Below, one piece after another: positions 19,708-28,181 of a stretch of DNA of 64,000 bases. Position 1 is the first letter of the stretch. Each line of letters begins with the position of its first letter. Source of the DNA: Pseudomonas sp. C1C7 (GTDB lineage: Bacteria > Pseudomonadota > Gammaproteobacteria > Pseudomonadales > Pseudomonadaceae). Both the position numbers and the translations under genes were made by a program. Where the stretch lies: NCBI RefSeq assembly GCF_013359595.1, contig NZ_JABFMP010000008.1, positions 62,001-126,000 on the forward strand, given 5' to 3'. The notes under the pieces are model-generated. The model did no database searches and was not told the DNA's origin. It saw only the letters and a program-made list of their open reading frames with translations.

Positions 19708-20427
19708 ATGAGACTGTCCCGCTTCTTTATCGACGCCCCCCTGAGCACCGGGGAGCACGAATTGCCCGAGGCCCAGGCCCATTACATCGGCCGGGTGCTG
19801 CGCATGGCCGAGGGCGATGCGTTGCAACTGTTCGACGGTTCGGGCCAGGAATTCCGGGCCCGGCTGGTCGAGGTCGGCAAGAAACGCGTCGTGGTGCAGA
19901 TCGATGAAAGCTTCGCCGGTCAGGTCGAGTCGCCGTTGCAGATCCACCTCGGCCAGGGCCTGTCCCGTGGCGAGCGGATGGACTGGGCGATTCAGAAGGC
20001 CACCGAGCTGGGCGTGAGCGAAATCACCCCGATCTTCAGCGAACGCTGCGAAGTCCGCCTGAAGGACGAACGCGCCGACAAACGCCTGCTGCACTGGCGC
20101 CAGGTGGCGATCAGCGCCTGCGAACAATGTGGTCGCTCGCGGGTGCCGGTGATCCATCCGCCGGTGTTGTTGGCCGATTGGTTGAAGCAGACTCAGGCCG
20201 AGTTGAAGCTGGTGCTGCATCCGGTGGCAGAGCCCCTGGTCAGTCATGCCAAGCCATCGACGCTGGCGTTTCTGATCGGGCCGGAGGGTGGGTTGTCGGA
20301 TGTCGAGGTTGAGCAGGCCAAAGCCAGCGGTTTTCGTGCTGCCCGCCTGGGGCCGCGGGTGTTGCGCACAGAGACTGCGCCGGTTGTGGCGCTTTCTGTG
20401 GCCCAGCAGCTTTGGGGTGATTTCTAA
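19708..20427 (+). CDS. rsmE: 16S rRNA (uracil(1498)-N3)-methyltransferase
   Basis: A 239-residue SPOUT-class methyltransferase that methylates U1498 of 16S rRNA. The N-terminal PUA-like part has HYIGRVLRMAEGDALQLFDG. The SPOUT knot shows MDWAIQKATELGVSEITPIF, SERCEVR and the C-terminal LIGPEGGLSDVEVEQA followed by LGPRVLRTETAPVVAL, which binds SAM. The length is normal. It is co-oriented with bioA, 163 bp away across a REPIN. Confidence 0.96.
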   Translation: MRLSRFFIDAPLSTGEHELPEAQAHYIGRVLRMAEGDALQLFDGSGQEFRARLVEVGKKRVVVQIDESFAGQVESPLQIHLGQGLSRGERMDWAIQKATELGVSEITPIFSERCEVRLKDERADKRLLHWRQVAISACEQCGRSRVPVIHPPVLLADWLKQTQAELKLVLHPVAEPLVSHAKPSTLAFLIGPEGGLSDVEVEQAKASGFRAARLGPRVLRTETAPVVALSVAQQLWGDF

Positions 20428-20512
20428 AAAAAGATCGCAGCCTGCGGCAGCTCCTACAGGAGTACGCATTCCCCTGCAGGAGCCGCCGAAGGCTGCGATC
20501 TTTTGATCTTGA
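20426..20512. repeat. Family A palindromic repeat (rsmE/binding protein convergent gap)
   Basis: AAAAAAGATCGCAGCCTGCG with GGCAGCTCCTACAG on the left and GGAGCCGCCGAAGGCTGCG ATCTTTTGATC on the right form the usual pair. It begins at the rsmE stop codon and ends three bases from the next gene's stop. Confidence 0.86.
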
Positions 20513-20514
20513 CC

Positions 20515-21417
20515 TTACTGCACCGGATGACTCACCGGCTTGGCAATGATCGCCTTCAACTCACTGGTCATCGGAAACTCGAGATTCAAACCCTTCGGCG
20601 GAATCGGCTGTTCGAACCAGCGCTGATAAATGCCATTGATCTCCCCCGAGCTGTACAGATCCCCCAACGCCCCGTTGACCAGCGCAAGGAACTGCGGATC
20701 GTCCTTGCGCACCATGCAGCTGTAGATCTCCCGCGATTGCTCTTCTCCGACCACCACCCACTTGTGCGGATCATGGGCCTTGGCGCGTTCGCCGTAGAGC
20801 AGCGCGTCATCCATGTAGAACGCCGCCGCTCGCCCCGATTGCAGCATCTGGAACGCTTCGCCATGGTCCTTGGCACTGATCACGAACATGTCGATCTTGT
20901 TGTCGACGTTGTAGCTCTTCAGGAAGCGCTCGTTGGTGGTGCCGGCGGTGGTCACCACATTCTTGCCACGCAGGTCGGCGAAGCTCTTGATGCCGCTGTC
21001 CTTGGCCGTCAGCAACTGGCCTTTGACGTAGATGAAACCGTAGGAGAACGCCACTTGCTTCTGGCGCTCGGCAGTCACGCCCGTGGAGCCGCATTCCAGA
21101 TCCACGGTGCCGTTCTGCACCAGCGGAATGCGCGTCTGCGAAGTCACCAGGTTGTACTTCACCCTCAGGTCCGGCAAGGCCAGTCGCTGCTGGATGCGCT
21201 CGACGATCTTGCTCGCCAGATCCACCGAATAGCCCATCGGTTTGCCGCTCTGATCCCCCACGTAAGAGAACGGCACCGACGCATCGCGATAGCCCAGGGT
21301 GATGCTGTGGCTGTTGGCGATCTTGCCCAGGGTGCCGGTCAGCGGCGCCTCGTTGGCCTGAACCTGACTGCCGAGCAACAGCCCGAGGGTGCAGCCGAGC
21401 AACGTGATTTTTTGCAT
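20515..21417 (-). CDS. Amino-acid ABC transporter substrate-binding protein (GltI/AatJ-like)
   Basis: A 300-residue periplasmic binding protein of family 3 with a signal peptide (residues 1-21, ending VQA). ITLGYRDASVPFSYVGD and MGYSVDLASKIVERI are the opening motifs, and NGTVDLECGSTGVTAERQK is the GltI-type ligand signature, which points to acidic amino acids or close relatives. It is the third gene of an operon after dadA-like and ridA-like genes (31-bp gap). No permease or ATPase is present, so it must share a transporter encoded elsewhere. Confidence 0.87.
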   Translation of the reverse strand: MQKITLLGCTLGLLLGSQVQANEAPLTGTLGKIANSHSITLGYRDASVPFSYVGDQSGKPMGYSVDLASKIVERIQQRLALPDLRVKYNLVTSQTRIPLVQNGTVDLECGSTGVTAERQKQVAFSYGFIYVKGQLLTAKDSGIKSFADLRGKNVVTTAGTTNERFLKSYNVDNKIDMFVISAKDHGEAFQMLQSGRAAAFYMDDALLYGERAKAHDPHKWVVVGEEQSREIYSCMVRKDDPQFLALVNGALGDLYSSGEINGIYQRWFEQPIPPKGLNLEFPMTSELKAIIAKPVSHPVQ

Positions 21418-21448
21418 TGTTATTCTCCGTTGTGGGTGTTGGTGTGTT

Positions 21449-21799
21449 TCACGAACGAGCAGCGATGACGGTGATTTCCACCAGCACCTGCGGGCGGGCC
21501 AGTTCGGCCTGCACCGTGGTCCGGCTGGGCGCCTGTCCCGGCGACAGCCAGGCCGACCAGACTTCGTTCATCGCGGCAAAATCCTCGCCGATGTTTTTCA
21601 GGTAAATGGTCGCGCTGAGCAGATGATCCTTGTCGCTGCCGGCTTCGGCCAGCAAGGCGTCGATCTTCGCCAGCACTTCGCGGGTCTGGTCGCCGACCTC
21701 TGTGGCATCCCCCGGCACCTGGCCGGAGAGAAATACCAGGTCGCCGAAGGTCACGGCGCCGGACAGGCGCGGGTTGCTGTGCAGACGTTCAATGGTCAT
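21449..21799 (-). CDS. RidA family enamine/imine deaminase
   Basis: A 116-residue protein of the RidA/YjgF family, which hydrolyses reactive enamine or imine intermediates released by PLP or flavin enzymes. SGAVTFGDLVFLSGQVPGD and ILVSATIYLKNIGEDFAAMNEVW-like segments (here HLLSATIYLKNIGEDFAAMN) are family motifs. The conserved active-site arginine appears in PSRTTVQAELARP. Its place directly after a D-amino-acid dehydrogenase (27-bp gap) fits detoxification of the imino acids that enzyme makes. Confidence 0.88.
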   Translation of the reverse strand: MTIERLHSNPRLSGAVTFGDLVFLSGQVPGDATEVGDQTREVLAKIDALLAEAGSDKDHLLSATIYLKNIGEDFAAMNEVWSAWLSPGQAPSRTTVQAELARPQVLVEITVIAARS

Positions 21800-21826
21800 G
21801 ACTGACTCCTCATGTGAAACAGGCGT

Positions 21827-23068
21827 TCACGCCGCACGGTGATTGAAGCCGTGCAGGTCGATGGAAGGTTGGCGCTGGCCGATCAGCTCGCTGAGCAGGC
21901 GTGCGCTGCCGCAGGCGAGGGTGAAGCCCAGCGCGCCATGGCCAAGATTGAGCCACAGGTTGCGATACGCCGTGCCCCCCAGCAGCGGGACGCCGCTGGG
22001 CGTTGCCGGACGCATGCCGGCCCACTCCACGGCAGCCTCGTAGTCGCCGGCATTGGGGAAGGTGTCGCGGGCCTGGCGCTTGATCAGGGCCAGGCGCTTG
22101 GGGTCGACGGCCGGGTCGAAGCCGACGATGTCGACCATCGCCGCCACCCGAAGTTGCTCGCCGATGCGCGCATAGACGATCTTGCGGTCGTAGTCGGTGA
22201 TGCTCACGTCCGGCGCCCGGTGGCCGGCACCGATCGGCACGGTCAGGCTGTAGCCCTTGAGCGGGTACAGCGGCAGTTGCAGGCCCGGCAGGTTCAGCAG
22301 CGGGCTGCGGTGGCCGGCGGCGATCACCAGTTGATCGACCGCCAATACCTGCTCGCCCAGCTCGATGGCATTGACGCTGCCATTGGCGTGGCGAATGCCG
22401 GTCACCGTTTGCCCCATGCGCCATTCGCAGCGGCCGGAAGCGGAGAGCCGTTCGGCCAGCACCTGGCAGAAGGCATGGCAATCGCCCACCTCTTCGTCCG
22501 GGGTATGGATCCCGCCGACAAAGGCACCCTCGGCCAGCGCTGGCTCGAGCTGCGCACACTCGGCAGCCGACAGCACCCGCTGCTGTTGCGGATCGGCCAG
22601 CTTGTTGCGCGCATGCTCGAAATTGCCGCTGTTGCGAAACGTCACCAGCTTGCCATTGCGCCGCCACTGGAAGTCGGCCAGGCCGTCGTCTTCGCGCCAG
22701 TGCTTGAGCGTGTCCTGGCTCAACAGCGCCAGGCGCAACAGATGGGCGGCGTTTTCCCGGTTGACCGAGCTACGGCAGGCGGCGAGGAACGAGACCATCC
22801 AGCGCCACTGCGCCGGGTCCAGGCGCGGGCGCAGCTTGAGGGGCGAATCGCCGCGCAGCATCCAGCCGATCGCCTGCAACGGCACGCCGGCATCGGCCAG
22901 CGGCGCGACGTAGCGATAGGAGAGCTGGCCGCCATTGGCGAAACTGGTCTGGCTGCCCAACGCGTCCCGGGCCTCAATCACTGTCACGTCGAAACCGTCG
23001 CGCACCAGCGCATAAGCCGTTGCCAGACCAATCACACCGCCGCCGATGATGCACACACGCTGAGCCAT
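21827..23068 (-). CDS. D-amino acid dehydrogenase (DadA-like FAD oxidoreductase)
   Basis: A 413-residue DAO-family flavoprotein. It starts with VCIIGGGVIGLATAYALVR, the FAD Rossmann motif, then VIEARDALGSQTSFANGGQL, the hallmark of DadA proteins. Near the end GMRPATPSGVPLLGG and NLGHGALGFTLACGSARLL are the FAD C-terminal signatures. DadA oxidises D-amino acids to 2-oxo acids plus ammonia, feeding electrons to the membrane. It is the first gene of an operon with ridA-like and binding-protein genes, and diverges from a LysR regulator. It is probably a paralogue of the catabolic dadA, with unknown substrate preference. Confidence 0.87.
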   Translation of the reverse strand: MAQRVCIIGGGVIGLATAYALVRDGFDVTVIEARDALGSQTSFANGGQLSYRYVAPLADAGVPLQAIGWMLRGDSPLKLRPRLDPAQWRWMVSFLAACRSSVNRENAAHLLRLALLSQDTLKHWREDDGLADFQWRRNGKLVTFRNSGNFEHARNKLADPQQQRVLSAAECAQLEPALAEGAFVGGIHTPDEEVGDCHAFCQVLAERLSASGRCEWRMGQTVTGIRHANGSVNAIELGEQVLAVDQLVIAAGHRSPLLNLPGLQLPLYPLKGYSLTVPIGAGHRAPDVSITDYDRKIVYARIGEQLRVAAMVDIVGFDPAVDPKRLALIKRQARDTFPNAGDYEAAVEWAGMRPATPSGVPLLGGTAYRNLWLNLGHGALGFTLACGSARLLSELIGQRQPSIDLHGFNHRAA

Positions 23069-23150
23069 TGCCGTTCCAAAACCGTTGTGAAGATGCGCCC
23101 GAGGTTAGAGCCAGGTGACAGGCGTCGAACAATGAATAAAGATGCCAAAC

Positions 23151-23169
23151 CCATAAACAAAGGTTATGG
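23151..23169. promoter_or_regulatory. Candidate LysR box between dadA-like and lysR genes
   Basis: CCATAA (23151-23156), N7, TTATGG (23164-23169) is a perfect palindrome containing the T-N11-A core of LysR sites. It abuts the lysR start and lies about 65 bp upstream of a plausible dadA transcription start (weak -35 and -10 on the minus strand at 23124-23129 and 23102-23107). Confidence 0.55.
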
Positions 23170-23176
23170 ACTCGCC

Positions 23177-24094
23177 ATGCGCCTTCGTCACATCGAGATT
23201 TTCCAGGCCATCCGCCAGACCGGATCGATCAGCGCCGCCGCGCAATTGCTGCACGTCTCCCAGCCGGCGGTGACCAAGGTGCTGCAACACGCCGAGCAGC
23301 AGCTTGGGTTCCCGCTGTTCCTGCGGGTGCGCGGCAAGTTGCAGGCCACCCCCGAAGCGCTGGAGCTGGAGCGCGAGGTCGACAAGGTCAGCGAGAGCCT
23401 GCAAGGCGTGCGGCGCCTGGCGCAGAGCCTGCGTCGCCAGCCGGGCCACAGCCTGCGCATCGGCGCCACCCCGGCCTTGGCTCTGTCACTGCTGCCACCG
23501 GCCATTCACGAGTGGACCGGGCGTTACCCGGATATCGCCTGCGAACTGTCCAGCGCCCACAGCCGGGAGCTGGTGCAGAACCTCTTGATGCGCGAAGTGG
23601 ATGTCGCCCTGACGTTGCAGCGACCGGATCATCCGGGGTTGAAGGCTCAGGAACTGGCTCGCGGGGTGTTGGTGGCGTTGGCGCCAAAGGGGCATTGGCC
23701 GGAGGCGGAAGTCGGCCAGCCGTTGCCGCTGATGGCGTTGGCGGATGCGCCGTTGATTGGGCTTTCCAGCGCCGACCCGTTGGCCGCACGGCTCGACAGT
23801 TATCTGGAAGCAGTCGAACCGCCTCCCCGGGTGCGCATTGCCGTGCAGACTTATTCACTGGCCCGGGCGATGGTGGAGTCGGGTGCAGGGCTGGCGGTGA
23901 TCGATCCGTTCACGGCCCTTGGCGCGTCTCCCGCCACGACCACCATCCGCCCGCTGGCACCGCCGCTGCCCATCACCCTGTACGCCGTCACCCGCGCCAG
24001 CGAACCACCGCCGCATACCTTGAATGATTTGTTGCAAGTGTTCAGTCGGCGGGCGCAGGAGCAACTGGATCACTTGATCCCGACACCGACCTGA
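23177..24094 (+). CDS. LysR-type regulator of the adjacent dadA-like operon (predicted)
   Basis: A 305-residue LysR protein. The winged helix-turn-helix is at the N-terminus: LRHIEIFQAIRQTGSISAAA followed by LLHVSQPAVTKVLQHAEQQLG. The effector domain follows to the end. ATG 23177 is chosen because the protein then begins at the family-typical MRLRHIEIFQ; an in-frame ATG at 23132 would put a likely operator inside the gene. It is transcribed divergently from the dadA-ridA-binding protein operon, the normal arrangement for a LysR activator and its target. Confidence 0.87.
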   Translation: MRLRHIEIFQAIRQTGSISAAAQLLHVSQPAVTKVLQHAEQQLGFPLFLRVRGKLQATPEALELEREVDKVSESLQGVRRLAQSLRRQPGHSLRIGATPALALSLLPPAIHEWTGRYPDIACELSSAHSRELVQNLLMREVDVALTLQRPDHPGLKAQELARGVLVALAPKGHWPEAEVGQPLPLMALADAPLIGLSSADPLAARLDSYLEAVEPPPRVRIAVQTYSLARAMVESGAGLAVIDPFTALGASPATTTIRPLAPPLPITLYAVTRASEPPPHTLNDLLQVFSRRAQEQLDHLIPTPT

Positions 24095-24116
24095 CTGCTC
24101 CCACAGGGGGTTGGGT

Positions 24117-24734
24117 TCACAACACGTAGAACCAGATCGCCACAAAGTGCAGCAAACTCCCGGCAATCACGAACAGATGCCAGATCCCATGGGCATGCCG
24201 CAGCCGATCCCCGAGTGCAAAGAAAATGATGCCCACGGAGTACAGCACCCCACCCATGGCCAACCAGGTAAACCCCGCGCGCCCCAACGCCGCCAGCAAC
24301 GGCTTGACCGCCACCAGCACGATCCAGCCCATCACCGCATAAATCACGATCGACAGCACCCGCGCTTCCGAGCGCGGTTTGATCTCCTGCAGGATGCCGA
24401 TCAGCGCCAGCCCCCAGACAATCCCGAACAGCGTCCAACCCCACGGCCCGCGCAGCGTGACCAGGCAGAACGGCGTGTAGCTGCCGGCGATCAGCAGATA
24501 GATCGAGAAGTGATCGACCTTCTGCATGATCGCCTTCTTGCGCCCGCGCACGCTGTGGTACACGGTCGACGCGCTGTAGAGCACCAGCAAGGTAAAGGCG
24601 TAGATCGCCATGCTGACGATCTTCCACACACTGCCATCCAGGCTGGCGACCACGATCAGCCACACCCCCCCGACAAACGCCGCAATCGCCCCGACCAGAT
24701 GCGTCCAGGCGTTGAGTTTTTCCCCGTGATACAT
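24117..24734 (-). CDS. Haemolysin III / PAQR family membrane protein (YqfA-like)
   Basis: A 205-residue inner-membrane protein with seven hydrophobic segments. Family motifs are EKLNAWTHLVGAIAA (first conserved His), SASTVYHS (His in helix 2), KVDHFSIYLLIAGSYTPFCL, and HAHGIWHLFVIAGSLLHF near the C-terminus, which contribute metal-binding His residues in PAQR proteins. Function is not settled in bacteria. The stop is only 22 bp from the convergent lysR stop, one of the few convergent gaps here without a repeat element. Confidence 0.9.
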   Translation of the reverse strand: MYHGEKLNAWTHLVGAIAAFVGGVWLIVVASLDGSVWKIVSMAIYAFTLLVLYSASTVYHSVRGRKKAIMQKVDHFSIYLLIAGSYTPFCLVTLRGPWGWTLFGIVWGLALIGILQEIKPRSEARVLSIVIYAVMGWIVLVAVKPLLAALGRAGFTWLAMGGVLYSVGIIFFALGDRLRHAHGIWHLFVIAGSLLHFVAIWFYVL

Positions 24735-24805
24735 CGTTTACCTACCTCGTATTTCGCTACAGCCAGCCTCAAGCATAAAACCCCAACATGTCCGTCCATC
24801 GCATC

Positions 24806-24897
24806 CCCTGCAGGAGCTGCCGAAGGCTGCGGTCTTTTGATTTTGCCTTTGAAAGATCGCAGCCTCGTTTCACTCGACAGCTCCTACACGCTCGTAC
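24806..24897. repeat. Family A palindromic repeat, interrupted
   Basis: CTGCAGGAGCTGCCGAAGGC on the left pairs with AGATCGCAGCC ... CAGCTCCTAC on the right, but the right arm is broken by a 15-base insertion (TCGTTTCACTCGA region). It lies between divergent genes. Confidence 0.75.
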
Positions 24898-24995
24898 ACA
24901 GCTCCTGCACAGCCCCGGCACGTCGGCATGAACAAGCCAAGGCGCAGGACAACGGAATTGGGCACAATCGACAGATTCCAAAAAGAGTCCACCCC

Positions 24996-25910
24996 ATGTT
25001 GATCGACGAAGAGTTGACCCTGAAAAAACTCGAGGTGTTCCTGGCCTTCATGCGTACCGGCAATCTGGCCCGGGCCGCGGCCGAGTTGCAGACCAGTAAC
25101 GTCAGCGTGCACCGGGCGATTCATTCTCTGGAAAGCGCCCTGCGCTGCCCGCTGTTCAAGCATGAGGGGCGCAACCTGACGCCTCTGGAGAGCGCCTATG
25201 TGCTGGAAGAGCGCGCGCAGAAGCTGATTCAGGACGTGGTCGAAAGCGTGCGTCTGACCCGCGAGGCCGCGGGGTTTTCCGCCGAGCGTTTCAAGCTCGG
25301 CTCACTCTATTCACTGACCGTGAAGACCGTGCCGCAATTGATCATGGGCCTGAAGATCCGCCGCAGCGAGCTCAACATCGACCTGATCCTGGGCTCCAAC
25401 TTCGACCTGCTCTACAAGCTCAAGAACATGGAAGTCGACGCGATTCTGGTGTCCCTGGACGACAGCATCAACGACCCGGACCTGGAGCACCTGCCGCTGT
25501 TTTCCGACGACATCTTCCTGGCCACCCCGGCCGACTCGAAGTTCGCCCATCGTGCTGAAGTGGACCTGGCCGAGGTGCGCGACGAAACCTTCATCACCCT
25601 GACCCAGGGCTTCGCCACCCATCAGGACGGCAATCGGGTGTTCAACCAGGCGGGGTTCGAGCCGAAGGTGGCGATGCAGGTCAACGACATCTTCACCCTG
25701 CTGAGCATGGTCAGTTCGGGCGTGGGTTATGCGTTGCTGCCGGGGAGGATTGCGGCGGTGTATGAGAACCGGGTGAAGCTGATTCCATTGCAGGAACAGT
25801 ACCGGTTGCAGCAGCACATCGGGGTGGTGTTCCTGAAGGCCAAGGAGCGTGATCCGAATCTGCTGGCGTTGTTGGCGGAGTGTCGGATGTATGCCAATCG
25901 GCAGGGTTGA
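24996..25910 (+). CDS. mdcR: LysR-type regulator of malonate utilisation
   Basis: A 304-residue LysR protein. The helix-turn-helix is in LEVFLAFMRTGNLARAAAEL followed by TSNVSVHRAIHSLESALRCP, and the effector domain includes LGSLYSLTVKTVPQLIMGLK. The Asn-Val-Ser-Val-His recognition helix and the position at the end of a malonate decarboxylase operon identify it as MdcR. It converges on mdcM, so it sits at the far end from the mdcA promoter. ATG 24996 follows AAAAGAG. Expected role: malonate-responsive activation of mdc genes (known for the family). Confidence 0.88.
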   Translation: MLIDEELTLKKLEVFLAFMRTGNLARAAAELQTSNVSVHRAIHSLESALRCPLFKHEGRNLTPLESAYVLEERAQKLIQDVVESVRLTREAAGFSAERFKLGSLYSLTVKTVPQLIMGLKIRRSELNIDLILGSNFDLLYKLKNMEVDAILVSLDDSINDPDLEHLPLFSDDIFLATPADSKFAHRAEVDLAEVRDETFITLTQGFATHQDGNRVFNQAGFEPKVAMQVNDIFTLLSMVSSGVGYALLPGRIAAVYENRVKLIPLQEQYRLQQHIGVVFLKAKERDPNLLALLAECRMYANRQG

Positions 25911-25924
25911 GACGGAGTCGCCCC

Positions 25925-25992
25925 ATTCGCGAGCAAGCCCGCTCCCACATGGGATCGCATTCCAATGTGTGAGCGGGCTTGCTCGCGAAGGC
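25925..25992. repeat. Family B REPIN-like palindrome (mdcR/mdcM convergent gap)
   Basis: TTCGCGAGCAAGCCCGCTCC and GTGAGCGGGCTTGCTCGCGA form an inverted pair separated by about 22 bases. Confidence 0.88.
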
Positions 25993-26021
25993 GTCGGAAC
26001 ATTCAATGAATGATTTAAGGC

Positions 26022-26786
26022 TTAACCAACAATCCCACGAACAATGAAGTACAGCACCGAAGGCCCCAACAGGCAGCCCAGCCCGGTATGGAAAGTCGCC
26101 GTCAACGCCCCATAAGGCACCAACCGCCGATCCGTCGCCGCCAGCCCCGCCGTCACCCCGCTCACGGTCCCGGCCAGGCCGCCGAAGACCATCGCCGAGC
26201 GTGGATTGTCCAGGCCCATCCAGCGGGCCGCTACCGGTGTGCCGACCATCACCAGAATCGCCTTGATCAGGCCGGTGGCAATCGACAGCGCCATCACATC
26301 AGAAGTCGCACCAATCGCCGCGCCCGTCACCGGGCCGACGATGTAGGTCACCGCCCCCGCACCAATGGTGGTCATGCTGATCGCATCGCGATAACCGAAC
26401 GCCCAGGCCATGCAGGCCCCGACAATGAACGGCAGCACCGTGCCCAGCAGCAGCGCGATGACGCCGATCAGCCCGGCCTTTTTCGCTTCGGTGGCCTGCA
26501 CTTCGAACGCCGTGGCGACAATGGCGAAGTCCCGCAGCATGGCGCCGCCCATCAGGCCGATGCCGGAGAACAGCGTCAAATCCGCCAGGCCTTTTTGCCC
26601 GCCGGTCAGGGTGCCGCCGACCCAGGCCAGGATCAGGCCGATGACGATGGCAATCGCCGAGCCGTGGATGCGCCCGAAGGTCAGGCGCTTCGACAGGATG
26701 ACCGACACCCACATGATCACGCCGACGAAGGCGAATGCCGTGACCAGACCGTTGTGTTCCAGACCTTTCTCGATGAGATCCCACAT
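26022..26786 (-). CDS. mdcM: Malonate transporter, MadM subunit
   Basis: A 254-residue inner-membrane protein with about nine hydrophobic segments. It matches the MadM component of the two-part MadLM malonate/Na+ symporter: RIHGSAIAIVIGLILAW, LTLFSGIGLMGGAMLRDFAI and AGAVTYIVGPVTGAAIGATS are conserved-looking Gly-rich segments. It is the last gene of the mdc operon; its ATG is one base before the mdcL stop codon region, indicating translational coupling. It imports malonate for the decarboxylase encoded upstream. Confidence 0.92.
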   Translation of the reverse strand: MWDLIEKGLEHNGLVTAFAFVGVIMWVSVILSKRLTFGRIHGSAIAIVIGLILAWVGGTLTGGQKGLADLTLFSGIGLMGGAMLRDFAIVATAFEVQATEAKKAGLIGVIALLLGTVLPFIVGACMAWAFGYRDAISMTTIGAGAVTYIVGPVTGAAIGATSDVMALSIATGLIKAILVMVGTPVAARWMGLDNPRSAMVFGGLAGTVSGVTAGLAATDRRLVPYGALTATFHTGLGCLLGPSVLYFIVRGIVG

Positions 26787-26787
26787 A

Positions 26788-27204
26788 TCAGCGACCTCCT
26801 GCTGGCGTGCCGGCCACCGATAACTCGGTCGGCTCGTCAGGCAACGGATCGCCCTTGTGGGTCCGGCTGATCAGGGCAATGGTGCAACCGCAGACCACCA
26901 CCGAACCGATCGCCGCCAGCACCGCCACCGGGCCGCCGTGCAGGGCCGTGACCACGTTCTGCTGCGCCGCCATCGCCACCACCACCGGAATGTACATGGC
27001 GCCCCAGAAGCCGACGCCCATCTCGCAGTCCTTGGTCATGCCGCCGCGGTTGTGCATCCACAAGCGCGCGCAGATCAGCAGGATCATCGCGATCCCGACC
27101 CCGCCGACGTTGGATTTGACGCCCAGCAACACGCCGAGCATGTCACCGATGATCACTCCTGCCAGCGTACAAATCGCCAACAGCGCCACACCGTAAATAA
27201 TCAT
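26788..27204 (-). CDS. mdcL: Malonate transporter, MadL subunit
   Basis: A 138-residue membrane protein with four hydrophobic segments, the small partner of MadM. MIIYGVALLAICTLAG starts the protein, and LWMHNRGGMTKDCEMGVGFW is a family signature. ATG 27204 has GAGGA eight bases upstream and is preferred to an in-frame TTG at 27219. A 65-bp gap separates it from mdcH, the largest gap in the operon. Confidence 0.92.
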   Translation of the reverse strand: MIIYGVALLAICTLAGVIIGDMLGVLLGVKSNVGGVGIAMILLICARLWMHNRGGMTKDCEMGVGFWGAMYIPVVVAMAAQQNVVTALHGGPVAVLAAIGSVVVCGCTIALISRTHKGDPLPDEPTELSVAGTPAGGR

Positions 27205-27269
27205 TGTCGTTGTCCTCAAAGTGCATCGTCGAATGTTGTTTTTGTTGTTCGAAGGCCTGAGTCGGTGAT

Positions 27270-28181
27270 CTAGAAGTGGCGGCTTCCCTCCTCACGCAAC
27301 AGCGCCTGCAGGGTATCGAGCCGCGCACCGTCGAAAGCCATCACGGTGCCTTGCTCGAACACCCGGCGCGCCAGCCCGGTCAGCACCGCACCGGGCGGCA
27401 GTTCGATGTGCAGGCGTACGCCGCGCTCGTAGGCGCTTTGTACCGTGCCGCGCCAATCCACCACGCGGCACATGTTGAAAGCCAGGTCGTCGCGCAAGGC
27501 CTCGGGGTTGATGATCGGCCGTGCGCGGCTGCCACTCAGGTAGCCGATTTTCGGGGTTTGCAGCTTAACGCCGGCGAAGGCTTCGGCCAGGGTTTTAGCA
27601 GGCTTATCCAGCAGCGGACAGTGGGACGGCACACTCACCGCCAACCGCTTGGCCATGCCGGCACCACGGCTTCTTGCGAGTTCGGCCACCCGCTTCATTG
27701 CGCCGTCGCTGCCGGCGATCACCACCTGGTTGTCGGCGTTGATGTTCGCCAGGTAAACCGGTGAAGCATCGCTGTGAACCTGCGCCAGCAAACCTTCTAC
27801 CGTCGCCAGTTCGAGGCCAGTGATCGCGGTCATGCCATAGCCCTGTGGATAAGCCTTCTGCATCAGCTCACCGCGCAGGCTGACCAGATGCAGTGCATCG
27901 CTGAACCCCAGGGCACCGGCCACCACCGCCGCCGGATAGGCACCGATGGACAGGCCGGCGACATAATCTGCCGACATCGCCAGTTGCCGCGCCGCCGCCA
28001 CACCGGCGATCAGCAGGCAGAGCTGCACCGCGCGGGTCGATTGCAACGCTTGGGCAGAATCCAGCCGCGAGACGTCCTCACCGAGTACATCGCTGGCCTC
28101 GATCAGGGTTTCGCGAGGCACACGCTCAAGCATGCCCGGCTGCTGCGCGCCCTGGCCCGGGAACACCAGCAAGCTGCTCAC
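27270..28181 (-). CDS. mdcH: Malonate decarboxylase subunit epsilon (malonyl-CoA:ACP acyltransferase)
   Basis: A 303-residue acyltransferase of the FabD fold. LLVFPGQGAQQPGML is the N-terminal motif, YVAGLSIGAYPAAVVAG contains the nucleophile serine (G-L-S-I-G), and SVPSHCPLLDKPAK carries the catalytic histidine. It transfers malonyl from malonyl-CoA to the special prosthetic group on MdcC to prime the cycle. The start is GTG 28181, overlapping the mdcG stop as GTGA; the frame stays open upstream but that region is inside mdcG. Confidence 0.92.
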   Translation of the reverse strand: MSSLLVFPGQGAQQPGMLERVPRETLIEASDVLGEDVSRLDSAQALQSTRAVQLCLLIAGVAAARQLAMSADYVAGLSIGAYPAAVVAGALGFSDALHLVSLRGELMQKAYPQGYGMTAITGLELATVEGLLAQVHSDASPVYLANINADNQVVIAGSDGAMKRVAELARSRGAGMAKRLAVSVPSHCPLLDKPAKTLAEAFAGVKLQTPKIGYLSGSRARPIINPEALRDDLAFNMCRVVDWRGTVQSAYERGVRLHIELPPGAVLTGLARRVFEQGTVMAFDGARLDTLQALLREEGSRHF

